Origin: Synergistaceae bacterium
Lineage (GTDB): Bacteria; Synergistota; Synergistia; Synergistales; Aminobacteriaceae
Reading direction: 5' to 3'
Length of the DNA stretch: 53,216 nt
NCBI GenBank assembly: GCA_018436785.1
Contig: JAHDKR010000117.1
Span: 1-53,216 of the forward strand
Shown: piece after piece, positions 1-7,125 of the stretch
How positions within the stretch are numbered: the stretch's first letter is position 1
Layout of the letters: every line of letters begins with the position of its first letter
Notes under the pieces: generated by a model
Database searches by the model: none
Told to the model about the DNA's origin: nothing
What the model saw: only the letters and a program-made list of their open reading frames with translations
Made by a program: the position numbers and the translations under genes

Positions 1-16
1 GGAGCTTTCCCCGATC

Positions 17-691
17 ATGGAACCCCGAAGTGCGATCGACGCGCACTGCGCCGCCGAGCCGGGACTTCTCGACATCTCGGACGCCGCGTGGTGGCAGCTC
101 TTTCATGAGCAGACGCTCGCGGATCTGCTCTATGAGCATATCCACCCAGCCCTTTCGGAGTGGATCGCGAGACGCGAAGAGGAGCTCTCGGCGATGGCTC
201 CGAAGATCGCCGAGGAGGCGAGGGTGTTGGCCCAAAGCGGCGAAACGGATGCCGCCCGGCGTCTGTTGACGGAGGAAAGCGCTGCTTTGGCCGGGGCGAG
301 CGCCGTGCGAAAAGCGGAGTTTCTTTCCGCGTACGGGCCTCGCGTACTCAGTCCGGAGCGCGCGGAGATCGTCAAGGGGGATATCTCAGGTGAGCTGACC
401 GTCTTCTTTCAATCGCAGTCTGCCCCGGTCGAAGACTCCTTCCTGATGGGGCAGGGAGGGACGCCCCCGCAGCGGTGGGCAGCCCCCCTGAGGGGAAGCC
501 TTCACTTCGCCGACGGCGCGTGGTCGCTCCGCTTCCGCGTCCGCGAGCTCACCGAGGCGGCGGTCCCGTGCCTGGCGGACTTCTGGCTCGCCGGGCGCGA
601 CGAGAAGGGCGGCGTCTTCGCTGGCCGCTGTCTTCTGAAAACGCTTCCTCCGTCGGAGCATCAGCTCTTCCAGGGGCGGTGCAGCCTGTAA
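17..691 (+). CDS. hypothetical protein, start uncertain (may run in from outside the window)
   Basis: A 224-residue reading frame from the Met at 17. The frame is open back to base 2, so this Met may be internal and the protein may begin outside the window. Residues 45-105 are Ala/Glu/Arg-rich and look helical; the C-terminal half (about 120-215) is richer in Phe, Trp and Leu and looks like beta structure. I recognise no domain, signal peptide or membrane segment. It ends just before a strong terminator, so it is the last gene of a transcript entering the window. That it is real rests on length, on codon bias matching its neighbours and on the terminator position. Confidence 0.6.
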   Translation: MEPRSAIDAHCAAEPGLLDISDAAWWQLFHEQTLADLLYEHIHPALSEWIARREEELSAMAPKIAEEARVLAQSGETDAARRLLTEESAALAGASAVRKAEFLSAYGPRVLSPERAEIVKGDISGELTVFFQSQSAPVEDSFLMGQGGTPPQRWAAPLRGSLHFADGAWSLRFRVRELTEAAVPCLADFWLAGRDEKGGVFAGRCLLKTLPPSEHQLFQGRCSL

Positions 692-699
692 ACAAACGG

Positions 700-738
700 A
701 GCGGGGTATGCGGATGTCCGTACAGCCCCGCTTTTTTT
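700..738 (+). terminator. intrinsic terminator after the first gene
   Basis: Arms AGCGGGG (700-706) and CCCCGCT (726-732) enclose an inner stem (TGCGGA with TCCGTA, one G-T pair) and are followed by seven T. It lies 8 bases after the stop of the hypothetical gene and just before the AAGGAG ribosome site of the ankyrin gene, so it separates the two transcripts or attenuates entry into the second. Confidence 0.85.
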
Positions 739-754
739 CAAGGAGCGTGATGGA

Positions 755-1534
755 ATGGCTCTCAAGAAGGTGTGGATTCACTCTCTCTTCGCGGCGGTTT
801 CCATCCTCGTTTTTGTCTCTTCCGGGGCGCGTGCGCACGACGGGGATGCCGAGCTGTTCCGGCACGGCAGCGTCGACGACATCCGCGCGGCCATCGAGGC
901 GGGGGCGGACGTGAATGCGCGCGACGAGGAGGGAATTCCGGTATTGACATGGTGCGCTCAGGACAATACCGCGCAGGCCGTCGCGCTGCTGCTTGCGGCT
1001 GGGGCTGACGTCAATGCGGAGTCAAGCCGCGGATGGACTCCGCTCATGGCTGCCGCAAGCGGGAATCCGGACCCCGGGGTCGTCTCTTTGCTCGTGAAGG
1101 CGGGAGCGGAGGTGAACGCGAAGGGCGAGGAGGACTGGGACGCGCTGATGTACGGGACATGGGTCGACGCGCCCCCTTCGGTGATCGAGGCGCTGCTGAA
1201 GGCGGGCGCGGACGTAGAGGCTTCGACCGTTCACGGCCTAACCGCGCTGATGCTTGCCGCCGAGAACAGCTCGACCGGGGAGAGCGTCGCGCTGCTGCTC
1301 CAGGCCGGCGCAGAGGCGAACGCCGCGGACGCCCAAGGGGCGACGCCGCTGATGTACGCCGCGAAGAGCAATCCGCTCGTCACAACCGTCGAACTGCTCC
1401 TCGAAGCGGGCGCCGATCCGCACCTTTGCGACCTCAAGGGAAACACGTCCTTCTCCCTGGCGGTGGAACACAACCCCAATCCCGAAGTAGCGCTGTTTCT
1501 GCTCAGGGCCGGTCCCGCTGCGGGCGCTCCTTGA
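755..1534 (+). CDS. secreted ankyrin-repeat protein
   Basis: 259 residues. Residues 1-27 form a signal peptide ending in SSGARA before HDGDAELF, so the protein is exported, probably to the periplasm. The rest is a run of about six 33-37-residue ankyrin repeats (each with an AGADVNA-like turn and an A-LLL helix) plus a degenerate C-terminal cap. Ankyrin arrays are protein-binding scaffolds; the partner is unknown. The start is fixed by AAGGAG at 740-745. The 3' end overlaps the convergent regulator gene by 32 bases (1503-1534) with no terminator between them. No adjacent gene suggests a specific role. Confidence 0.88.
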   Translation: MALKKVWIHSLFAAVSILVFVSSGARAHDGDAELFRHGSVDDIRAAIEAGADVNARDEEGIPVLTWCAQDNTAQAVALLLAAGADVNAESSRGWTPLMAAASGNPDPGVVSLLVKAGAEVNAKGEEDWDALMYGTWVDAPPSVIEALLKAGADVEASTVHGLTALMLAAENSSTGESVALLLQAGAEANAADAQGATPLMYAAKSNPLVTTVELLLEAGADPHLCDLKGNTSFSLAVEHNPNPEVALFLLRAGPAAGAP

Positions 1535-3065
1535 CGTAGGCTCCGTTGATGTGGCAGGCGAGCGTCATCCCTAGGCGGTGGTAGGGGTTGTTCAGGTCGA
1601 CGTTGAGCAGCGTCTCGATCTCTTTTAAGTAGTTCCGTACGGTGTTGTAGTGCAGATGCAGGCCGTCGGCGCAGGAACGGGCGTTGAAGTCGCGCGCGAC
1701 GAGCATCGCCGCCAGCTCCTTCAGCGGAAGGCTTCGCCGGGCTTGCGACGTGTCCTCTTCGAGGGGGGACCAGTAGCGCGTCCACACGTCCTTCGCCTCG
1801 GGAAGCTTCGTCATGCTCTGGAGCAGCCCGTAGAGCGAAAGCTCCTCGTACAGGTACACGCCTGGCGGCAGCGCGAAGTCGCGCAGCAGCGAAAACGTTC
1901 TTCTCGCCTCTTGGTATGAACGGGGGATCTCCATCAAATCCGCGGCCTTGCCGCCGAAGGAGAAGTGGAACCCGGCCTGCTCCGCCACGGGCGCGAGGCT
2001 CTTTTTCCATGCGGCCGTCTCCGATTCGTCGATGAGCGTGACCCACGTATTCCCCAACCGGTAGCTCAGCTGGGAGGGGGACGACCACCGCGGAGTGGAG
2101 AGCCCGTCGGCCGTGGAGACGATGAGCACCGTCACGGGAAGCGAGAGCGGAATCCCGAGCTCTTGCAGGTTGATCCGGATCATGTTCGGATCGCAGTACA
2201 TTCCGAAGCACAACCCCTCCAGAAACCGTTCCTTTTTCAATACCTTCTTGCTTGAGAGAATGGCGATCTCCAGCGCGGAAGCGCGCAGCATCGTCAGGGC
2301 GCGGAGCAGCATCCGCTCCTGCCTGGCCGACGGGGCGAGCTCTCCGGGCGAGAGGATCATGAAGATGGAGATGGGAGTGTCCAGGCGCAGACGGTAGGCC
2401 GCGAAGCGCCGGATGGTTCCGCTGTTGCGCACCTCCACGCAGGAGTGTATCTGCCCCTTCTTGGGGAGAGGCTGCTCCTGGACGAGCGGCGTGTCCAGGG
2501 CTTTCTGCACGGCTTCGCCCCCGAGGATGCTCCCGTCGGCGAGGAAGAGATTGTTCAATTCGAGCTGGGGCGCCTGCACCAGAAGGTCCCTGCCGAGATT
2601 CTGCGCGAATCCGGACATCAGCTTCTTGTAGTCGAGGCTCTCCTCCCAGAAAGAGGTCAGATCGTCCGGGCGTTCTTTCAGCCGCTCCTGGACGAGGATG
2701 GTGTGAATGAGTTCGATGATGTCGGTCCAGCGATAGTGCATCGGAATTTCAAGAATGGGTATCTGAAGCGCGTCCGCCTCCGCGGTCATGCTCGCCGGGA
2801 GTTTGTGATGAAAGCGGTCGAGTTTGAATCCGATGGCGGCGACTCCCTTCTCGTTCATCCGGCGGAGGAGGGGGGTGAGCTGTTCCGGGTCGTCCTTGAA
2901 GACGAAGCCGCTTCCCACCAGAAACTCCCCGCCGCGCATCCAGCGGTCGGCGTCCGGAGCTTCGAGGACAGAGACGGCGCTGATTTCGCGCCCGACGCCG
3001 CCGCTACCGGCGAGTATCTGAAAGTCAGGGAACAGGTTTTTTTTCAACAGGTCGGCGACGATCAT
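1503..3065 (-). CDS. PucR-family transcriptional regulator
   Basis: 520 residues from an ATG at 3065 preceded by GGGAGAG with 5-base spacing; a Met 14 codons upstream lacks such a site. The N-terminal 120 residues match the PucR ligand domain (purine catabolism regulator class, PF07905-like: REISAVSVLEAPD, GGEFLVGSG, IPILEIP). The last 70 residues match the PucR C-terminal helix-turn-helix (HTH_30-like: HYNTVRNYLKEIE). Known family members sense intermediates of nucleobase or amino-acid catabolism. It is divergent from the CoA-transferase/FdrA/molybdoenzyme cluster and shares a 339-base intergenic region with it, so it very probably controls that cluster. The ligand is not deducible. Confidence 0.93.
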   Translation of the reverse strand: MIVADLLKKNLFPDFQILAGSGGVGREISAVSVLEAPDADRWMRGGEFLVGSGFVFKDDPEQLTPLLRRMNEKGVAAIGFKLDRFHHKLPASMTAEADALQIPILEIPMHYRWTDIIELIHTILVQERLKERPDDLTSFWEESLDYKKLMSGFAQNLGRDLLVQAPQLELNNLFLADGSILGGEAVQKALDTPLVQEQPLPKKGQIHSCVEVRNSGTIRRFAAYRLRLDTPISIFMILSPGELAPSARQERMLLRALTMLRASALEIAILSSKKVLKKERFLEGLCFGMYCDPNMIRINLQELGIPLSLPVTVLIVSTADGLSTPRWSSPSQLSYRLGNTWVTLIDESETAAWKKSLAPVAEQAGFHFSFGGKAADLMEIPRSYQEARRTFSLLRDFALPPGVYLYEELSLYGLLQSMTKLPEAKDVWTRYWSPLEEDTSQARRSLPLKELAAMLVARDFNARSCADGLHLHYNTVRNYLKEIETLLNVDLNNPYHRLGMTLACHINGAYVKERPQRDRP

Positions 3066-3129
3066 GTAAACTCTCCCTTTTTGCCCCGTTTGAAGGATGT
3101 CATCCATTGGGGGTTGTTGGCTGAATTTT

Positions 3130-3144
3130 TGTCATGTGATGACA
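3130..3144. promoter_or_regulatory. perfect palindrome, candidate operator
   Basis: TGTCATGTGATGACA: two 6-base arms about a 3-base centre. A second copy of its core lies in GGATGTCATCC at 3095-3105, 35-39 bases away. Both are downstream of the predicted pucR start, a typical autorepression position. It does not resemble the published Bacillus PucR box, so assignment to this regulator is inference. Confidence 0.45.
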
Positions 3145-3168
3145 TTGCATTTCCTCTGCTCCAAACAT

Positions 3169-3197
3169 ATTTTATGATAAAATAAGTCCATTGTAAA
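3169..3197 (-). promoter_or_regulatory. candidate pucR promoter
   Basis: Read on the minus strand: -35 TTTACA (3192-3197), 17-base spacer, -10 TAAAAT (3169-3174). The predicted start lies near 3162, giving a leader of about 97 bases to the ATG at 3065. The -10 box lies inside the 15-base palindrome 3169-3183, which suggests that a bound protein would block this promoter. Confidence 0.55.
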
Positions 3198-3347
3198 ATC
3201 TGATTCAGCGCTTTTGAGCGTTTCCAAAGTTTGAGAGTAAAAGAAGACTGAGAAGTCTCTCTGGCGTTGTATCACATTGGAAGATCTTTTTTCCGGAAAT
3301 CGCTTCTTGTCATGGAACGACTTTTCGGAGAGAGACGAGAGATTCGA

Positions 3348-3380
3348 ACCGGATGAAAAGCCTGCGCTTTTTGTTCCGGT
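3348..3380 (+). other. leader hairpin upstream of the CoA-transferase gene
   Basis: Arms ACCGGA (3348-3353) and TCCGGT (3375-3380), then inner arms AAAAGC (3356-3361) and GCTTTT (3366-3371) about a CTGC loop. No T tract follows and the hairpin ends 9 bases before the GGAGGTGG ribosome site, so it may tune mRNA stability or translation rather than termination. Confidence 0.45.
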
Positions 3381-3404
3381 CATCATTTCGGAGGTGGATT
3401 TGCT

Positions 3405-4589
3405 ATGAAACCGTTGGAAGGACTTGTAGTTCTCGACATGACCAGAGTGCTCGCGGGGCCGTTTGCAGCCATGATGTTCGCCGACATGGGCGCCGAAGTC
3501 ATCAAGATCGAGCGGCCTAACAGCGGCGACGATACCCGCGCCTACCCTCCCTTCCAGGCCGGGGAGAGCGCCTACTTCATGAGCCTCAACAGGGGGAAGA
3601 AGAGCGTTACGCTGAATCTGAAACACGAAAGAGGCAAGGAAATCCTCAAGTCGCTCGCCAAGAAGAGCGACATCCTTATCGAAAATTTCAAACCGGGGAC
3701 GATGGAAAAGCTCGGCCTGGGGTATGAAGATCTCAGAAAGGTGAATCCTCGCCTGATCTATGCGGCAAGCTCCGGGTTCGGTCAGACCGGCCCGTACAGC
3801 AGACGTCCAGCCATGGATGTCATTATCCAGGGTATGGGCGGCATGATGAGCGTCACAGGTCCCGACGAGCACACTCCCACGAAGGTGGGAAGCTCGATTG
3901 CCGACATCTTCGCGGGCCTTTTCACCACCATCGGTATTCTCTCCGCGGTGAACTCGCGCATGAAGACAGGCAGAGGCCAGCTCGTCGACGTCGCCATGCT
4001 CGACTGTATGGTGGCCGTGCTGGAAAACGCCGTCTCCCGCTACCTCGTGACCGGAGAGATTCCCCGTCCGATGGGCAACAAGCACCCTGCGATCTCGCCT
4101 TTCGCCACCCTTGCAACCGCTGACGGCGTGATGAACATCGCTGTGGGCAACGACGACATCTGGCACAGATTCTGCGGCGTCCTCGGGATGGAGGAGTTCG
4201 AGAATGATCCCCGCTTTGCGGACAACCCGGGGCGGGTGAAGAATTTCGATGCGCTGAAAGTGCTCATGGAGGAGCGTACAGTACGTCAGACGACGGAATA
4301 CTGGCTTTCCATACTTGAGAAAAATCACGTTCCCTGCGGTCCGATCAATGATATGGCGCACGTCGTCAACGACCCGCAGGTGCTTGCGCGAAAGATGATC
4401 GTCGACGTACTCCACCCGATAGCCGGCGCAACGAAGATCCCCGGCGTTCCGATCAAGTTCTCGGAAACGCCCTCTGAAATCGAGGCCCCCGCGCCGGTGC
4501 TCGGCGAGCATACCGAGAAGATACTGACGTCGTATCTCGGTCTCTCCGCCGCCGAGTTTGAGGAGCTCAAAAAGGACGGCGTGGTGTAG
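3405..4589 (+). CDS. CaiB/BaiF (class III) CoA-transferase
   Basis: 394 residues, the usual family length. The N-terminal family signature LVVLDMTRVLAGPFAAMMFA (residues 7-26) with GAEVIKIERP following is clear, as is the central VDVAMLD motif whose Asp200 is at the position of the catalytic aspartate in formyl-CoA:oxalate CoA-transferases. The enzyme moves CoA between carboxylic acids through an aspartyl-CoA intermediate in the cytoplasm. GGAGGTGG at 3390-3397 sets the start. It is first in the cluster, 30 bases before the DUF2877 gene. In this context it could activate the carboxylate left after carbamoyl removal (oxamate- or malonamate-like) or another acid; the substrate is not readable from sequence. 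Confidence 0.92.
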   Translation: MKPLEGLVVLDMTRVLAGPFAAMMFADMGAEVIKIERPNSGDDTRAYPPFQAGESAYFMSLNRGKKSVTLNLKHERGKEILKSLAKKSDILIENFKPGTMEKLGLGYEDLRKVNPRLIYAASSGFGQTGPYSRRPAMDVIIQGMGGMMSVTGPDEHTPTKVGSSIADIFAGLFTTIGILSAVNSRMKTGRGQLVDVAMLDCMVAVLENAVSRYLVTGEIPRPMGNKHPAISPFATLATADGVMNIAVGNDDIWHRFCGVLGMEEFENDPRFADNPGRVKNFDALKVLMEERTVRQTTEYWLSILEKNHVPCGPINDMAHVVNDPQVLARKMIVDVLHPIAGATKIPGVPIKFSETPSEIEAPAPVLGEHTEKILTSYLGLSAAEFEELKKDGVV

Positions 4590-4619
4590 CCTCCGGCAAT
4601 ACAGGGCGGTTGAAAGAGC

Positions 4620-5381
4620 ATGCAGCTCCGCGCCTGCAGCGGCGATGTGCTCTCCCGGACTGCGAATCGGAAAGAGGGTCTCCTTCCGGCGTCCCCCAGG
4701 GGACCTTCTCTTCATCGCCCCTTTCGGGGCGGTGAATTCACCTTGCTGCGGGTGCGGGAAATGTATACGCGAACAGTGAACCTTGAAGAACCCGAAAGCG
4801 GACGGCGGTATTCCGTCGTCACGTCGGGGGAAGATTTCGGCCCGAGGACGTGGCTGACGGACTTTCTTCCCCCTCTGCGGCAGGGAGAGCTTCTCTCCCT
4901 GCCGGTGGAGGGCATCCCTGCGCGGTACGACCCGTCGCTTCCCGCCGGACGTATGAACCTTCGGTGGGTTCCGCTGGTTTGCGAGTGGGGTTCGCTGCTC
5001 GAAGAGGAGCTGGAACCTCTCGCTGCACCGGCCCGGGAACGGCGCTTCGGCGATCTTCTCGGCCTCGGGCCGGGGAGCACGCCCGCCGGGGACGACTTCC
5101 TTGCCGGATACACAACCGGGAGACTCTGGCTCGGAGCTCCTGTTTCCCCTCTGCCGGATACGTCCCGGACGACCTGGCTCTCCGCCGAAATTCTGAGGGA
5201 CGCTGCGGACGGATTGGTCTGGAAACGAAGCAAAGATGTACTGGAATCTCTTTCGCTGAACGACGCGGCTGCGCTTCTGAAAGCGGTCGAACGAATCCTC
5301 AACTGGGGGCACACTTCCGGAAGAGCGTGGCTCGCGGGGCTTTCCGCAGCCGTCTCGGACACGATCGAACGCAACGTATGA
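4620..5381 (+). CDS. DUF2877 protein, AllH-like oxamate carbamoyltransferase subunit
   Basis: 253 residues. The family hallmarks are present: GLGPGSTPAGDDFLAG near residues 147-162 and GHTSG near 230. From memory E. coli AllH (YlbF) has the matching GKGPGLTPSHDD and LGHTSG motifs and is about 270 residues long. In E. coli AllF, AllG and AllH together form oxamate carbamoyltransferase, which splits oxalurate with phosphate to oxamate and carbamoyl phosphate. Here the three families lie in one run. The start is uncertain: neither the Met at 4620 nor that at 4764 has a strong ribosome site, but residues 45-55 already align with AllH, which favours 4620. FdrA follows after 15 bases. Confidence 0.85.
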   Translation: MQLRACSGDVLSRTANRKEGLLPASPRGPSLHRPFRGGEFTLLRVREMYTRTVNLEEPESGRRYSVVTSGEDFGPRTWLTDFLPPLRQGELLSLPVEGIPARYDPSLPAGRMNLRWVPLVCEWGSLLEEELEPLAAPARERRFGDLLGLGPGSTPAGDDFLAGYTTGRLWLGAPVSPLPDTSRTTWLSAEILRDAADGLVWKRSKDVLESLSLNDAAALLKAVERILNWGHTSGRAWLAGLSAAVSDTIERNV

Positions 5382-5396
5382 AAGGAGGATGATACT

Positions 5397-6956
5397 GTGG
5401 CATCTTCCCAGCGCCTCGAAATCATCCGAAGAACGTACTATGACAGCGTCACCCTGATGCTTGTGGCGAAGGAGCTGCTCAAGCTGGAGGGAGTCTCCGT
5501 CGCCACTCTGAACATGGGGACGGAGGCGAACTACAAGATTATGGGAGCCGGCGGTTTCGACCTGACCGGAGTGGACGCCACGCCGAACGATCTTGTTCTC
5601 GCTCTGTTGAGCGACGCGCCGGAGGCCGAAAAGGTTCTCGACGACGCCCTCGCGAAGGCGAAAGAGTACCTTGCGAACCCTCCGGGGCGGAAGAAGGACT
5701 CGGGCGACAACGACTACAGGCCGAAGAGCCTCGACGGGGCGCTCTCGGTCCTTCCTGAAGCCAATCTCGCGATCGTCTCGGTCGCCGGGCGCTACGCGGG
5801 CGACGTTGCCCTTCAGTGCATCGAGAAGGGGCTCAACGTGATGCTCTACTCCGACAACGTCACGGTCGAGAAGGAAATCGAGGTCAAGAAGGCGGCCGCC
5901 GCGAAGGGACTGCTCGTGATGGGGCCCGACTGCGGCACGATCATTATCCGCGGCGTTGCGATGGGGATGGCGAACGCCTGTCCGACCGGGCCCGTGAGCA
6001 TTGTGGCCGCGGCTGGGACGGGGTTGCAGGAAGTGCATGTGCAGCTTGCCCGCAGGGGCGTCGGCGTCCTTCACGGCATCGGTACCGGCGGGCGAGATGT
6101 GAAAAAAGAGGTCGGCGGCATCATGTGCCTGCAGGCGGTGGAGGCATTGCTCGCCGACGACGAGGTGAAGGTGCTCGCCGTGCTCGGCAAGCCGCCCGCG
6201 CCCGAGGTCGAGAAGAAAATTCTCGACGCGGTGAAGGCAGGAGGCAAACCTGCGGTGCTCGGTTTCATCGGCGGCGAGGCGAAAGGCGATTCGGACGGCG
6301 TGTTCGTCTGCCGCGAACTTGAGGAGACCGCCGCCGTCGCCGCCGCGCTCGCGAACGGACAGGACGGCGCGGCGGCCCGCGACGCGCTCTACGCGGAGTA
6401 CGACGCGCTGAAACAGCAGGCGGAGAAGATCGGGAAGCGGAAGGGCTACCTCCGCGGACTCTACTCCGGCGGCACTCTCTGTTACGAGGGGCAGCTCGTC
6501 GCGCGCGAGATCCTCGGCCCGATATGGAGCAACACGCCGCTTGACGCGTCGAAGAAGCTCGCCGACAGCCTCAAGAGCGTGGAGCACACCATGGTCGACT
6601 ACGGCGAGGACGAGTTCACCCAGGGCCGGCTGCATCCGATGATCGACGTGTCGCTCCGCGCCGACCGCATCCTCGAAGAGGCGAAGGATCCCGGAGTGGG
6701 CGTCATTCTGCTCGACGTGGTGCTTGGCTACGGCTGCAACGACGACCCGGCGACGGGGCTTGCCGAGGGAATCCGCAAGGCGCGGAAGGTCGCGGGAGAG
6801 AGAATCGCCTTCGTTGCCTCGATCTGCGGCGTGGATACCGACCCCCAGAATGCGTCCCGGCAGCGGAAAATACTGGAGGAGCTCGGCGTGCACGTTTGCG
6901 AAAGCAACGCCAGAGCGGCCCGCCTTGCGGCGATGCTCGTGGAGGCAGCGCAATGA
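5397..6956 (+). CDS. fdrA: FdrA family protein, AllF-like oxamate carbamoyltransferase subunit
   Basis: 519 residues from a GTG start with AAAGGAGG at 5381-5388. The protein has the succinyl-CoA-synthetase-like fold of FdrA: MGPDCGT near residue 178, AAGTGLQEV near 205, and a second ligase-like half starting near 355 (LYSGGTLCYE). In E. coli FdrA (AllF) is the large subunit of oxamate carbamoyltransferase. Compared with E. coli FdrA (about 555 residues, from memory) this one stops early; the C-terminal 50 residues appear as the next, overlapping reading frame (6953-7123). The substrate may be oxalurate or a homologue such as ureidomalonate. Confidence 0.92.
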   Translation: MASSQRLEIIRRTYYDSVTLMLVAKELLKLEGVSVATLNMGTEANYKIMGAGGFDLTGVDATPNDLVLALLSDAPEAEKVLDDALAKAKEYLANPPGRKKDSGDNDYRPKSLDGALSVLPEANLAIVSVAGRYAGDVALQCIEKGLNVMLYSDNVTVEKEIEVKKAAAAKGLLVMGPDCGTIIIRGVAMGMANACPTGPVSIVAAAGTGLQEVHVQLARRGVGVLHGIGTGGRDVKKEVGGIMCLQAVEALLADDEVKVLAVLGKPPAPEVEKKILDAVKAGGKPAVLGFIGGEAKGDSDGVFVCRELEETAAVAAALANGQDGAAARDALYAEYDALKQQAEKIGKRKGYLRGLYSGGTLCYEGQLVAREILGPIWSNTPLDASKKLADSLKSVEHTMVDYGEDEFTQGRLHPMIDVSLRADRILEEAKDPGVGVILLDVVLGYGCNDDPATGLAEGIRKARKVAGERIAFVASICGVDTDPQNASRQRKILEELGVHVCESNARAARLAAMLVEAAQ

Positions 6957-7123
6957 AAAAGCTGCTGAAAGAAGGCCCGAAAGTGGTCAATATCGGGGTG
7001 GAGCAGTTCTACCTCGACGTAAAAACGCAGAAAACGGAGGCGGTCGTCTGGGACTGGAAGCCTCCCGCAGCGAGCGGGGATCTCCTCTCTCGTTTAAAGA
7101 AGCTCAAGAAGGGGGGCAACTGA
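6953..7123 (+). CDS. 56-residue detached FdrA C-terminal domain
   Basis: The ATG at 6953 overlaps the FdrA stop (ATGA), so translation is coupled. The product starts MKKLLKEGPKVVNIGVEQF and contains VVWDWKPPA. From memory the C-terminus of E. coli FdrA reads similarly (NVINVGLRSF, then HYQWSPVAGG), so this looks like the last FdrA domain expressed as its own polypeptide. It ends 2 bases before the GTG of the DUF1116 gene and its 3' end supplies that gene's AAGGGGGG ribosome site. It may be a small subunit of the complex, or the result of an ancient frameshift that coupling repaired. Confidence 0.75.
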   Translation: MKKLLKEGPKVVNIGVEQFYLDVKTQKTEAVVWDWKPPAASGDLLSRLKKLKKGGN

Positions 7124-7125
7124 AC

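Larger units (their letters stand above)
3066..3404. promoter_or_regulatory. divergent pucR / catabolic-cluster control region
   Basis: This 339-base gene-free stretch separates the regulator from the cluster it faces. It contains a pseudo-palindrome GGATGTCATCC (3095-3105), a perfect one TGTCATGTGATGACA (3130-3144), an AT-rich perfect one ATTTTATGATAAAAT (3169-3183), a minus-strand promoter (3169-3197), and a hairpin leader (3348-3380) before the first cluster gene. I could not find a convincing plus-strand -35/-10 pair; the cluster promoter may need activation. Confidence 0.7.

Noticed and set aside
3132..6953. A 1273-codon minus-strand open frame across the CoA-transferase, DUF2877 and fdrA genes
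   Set aside because: It is the antisense shadow of three clearly recognisable plus-strand genes in GC-rich DNA; its translation is low-complexity His/Arg/Glu/Ala without any domain.
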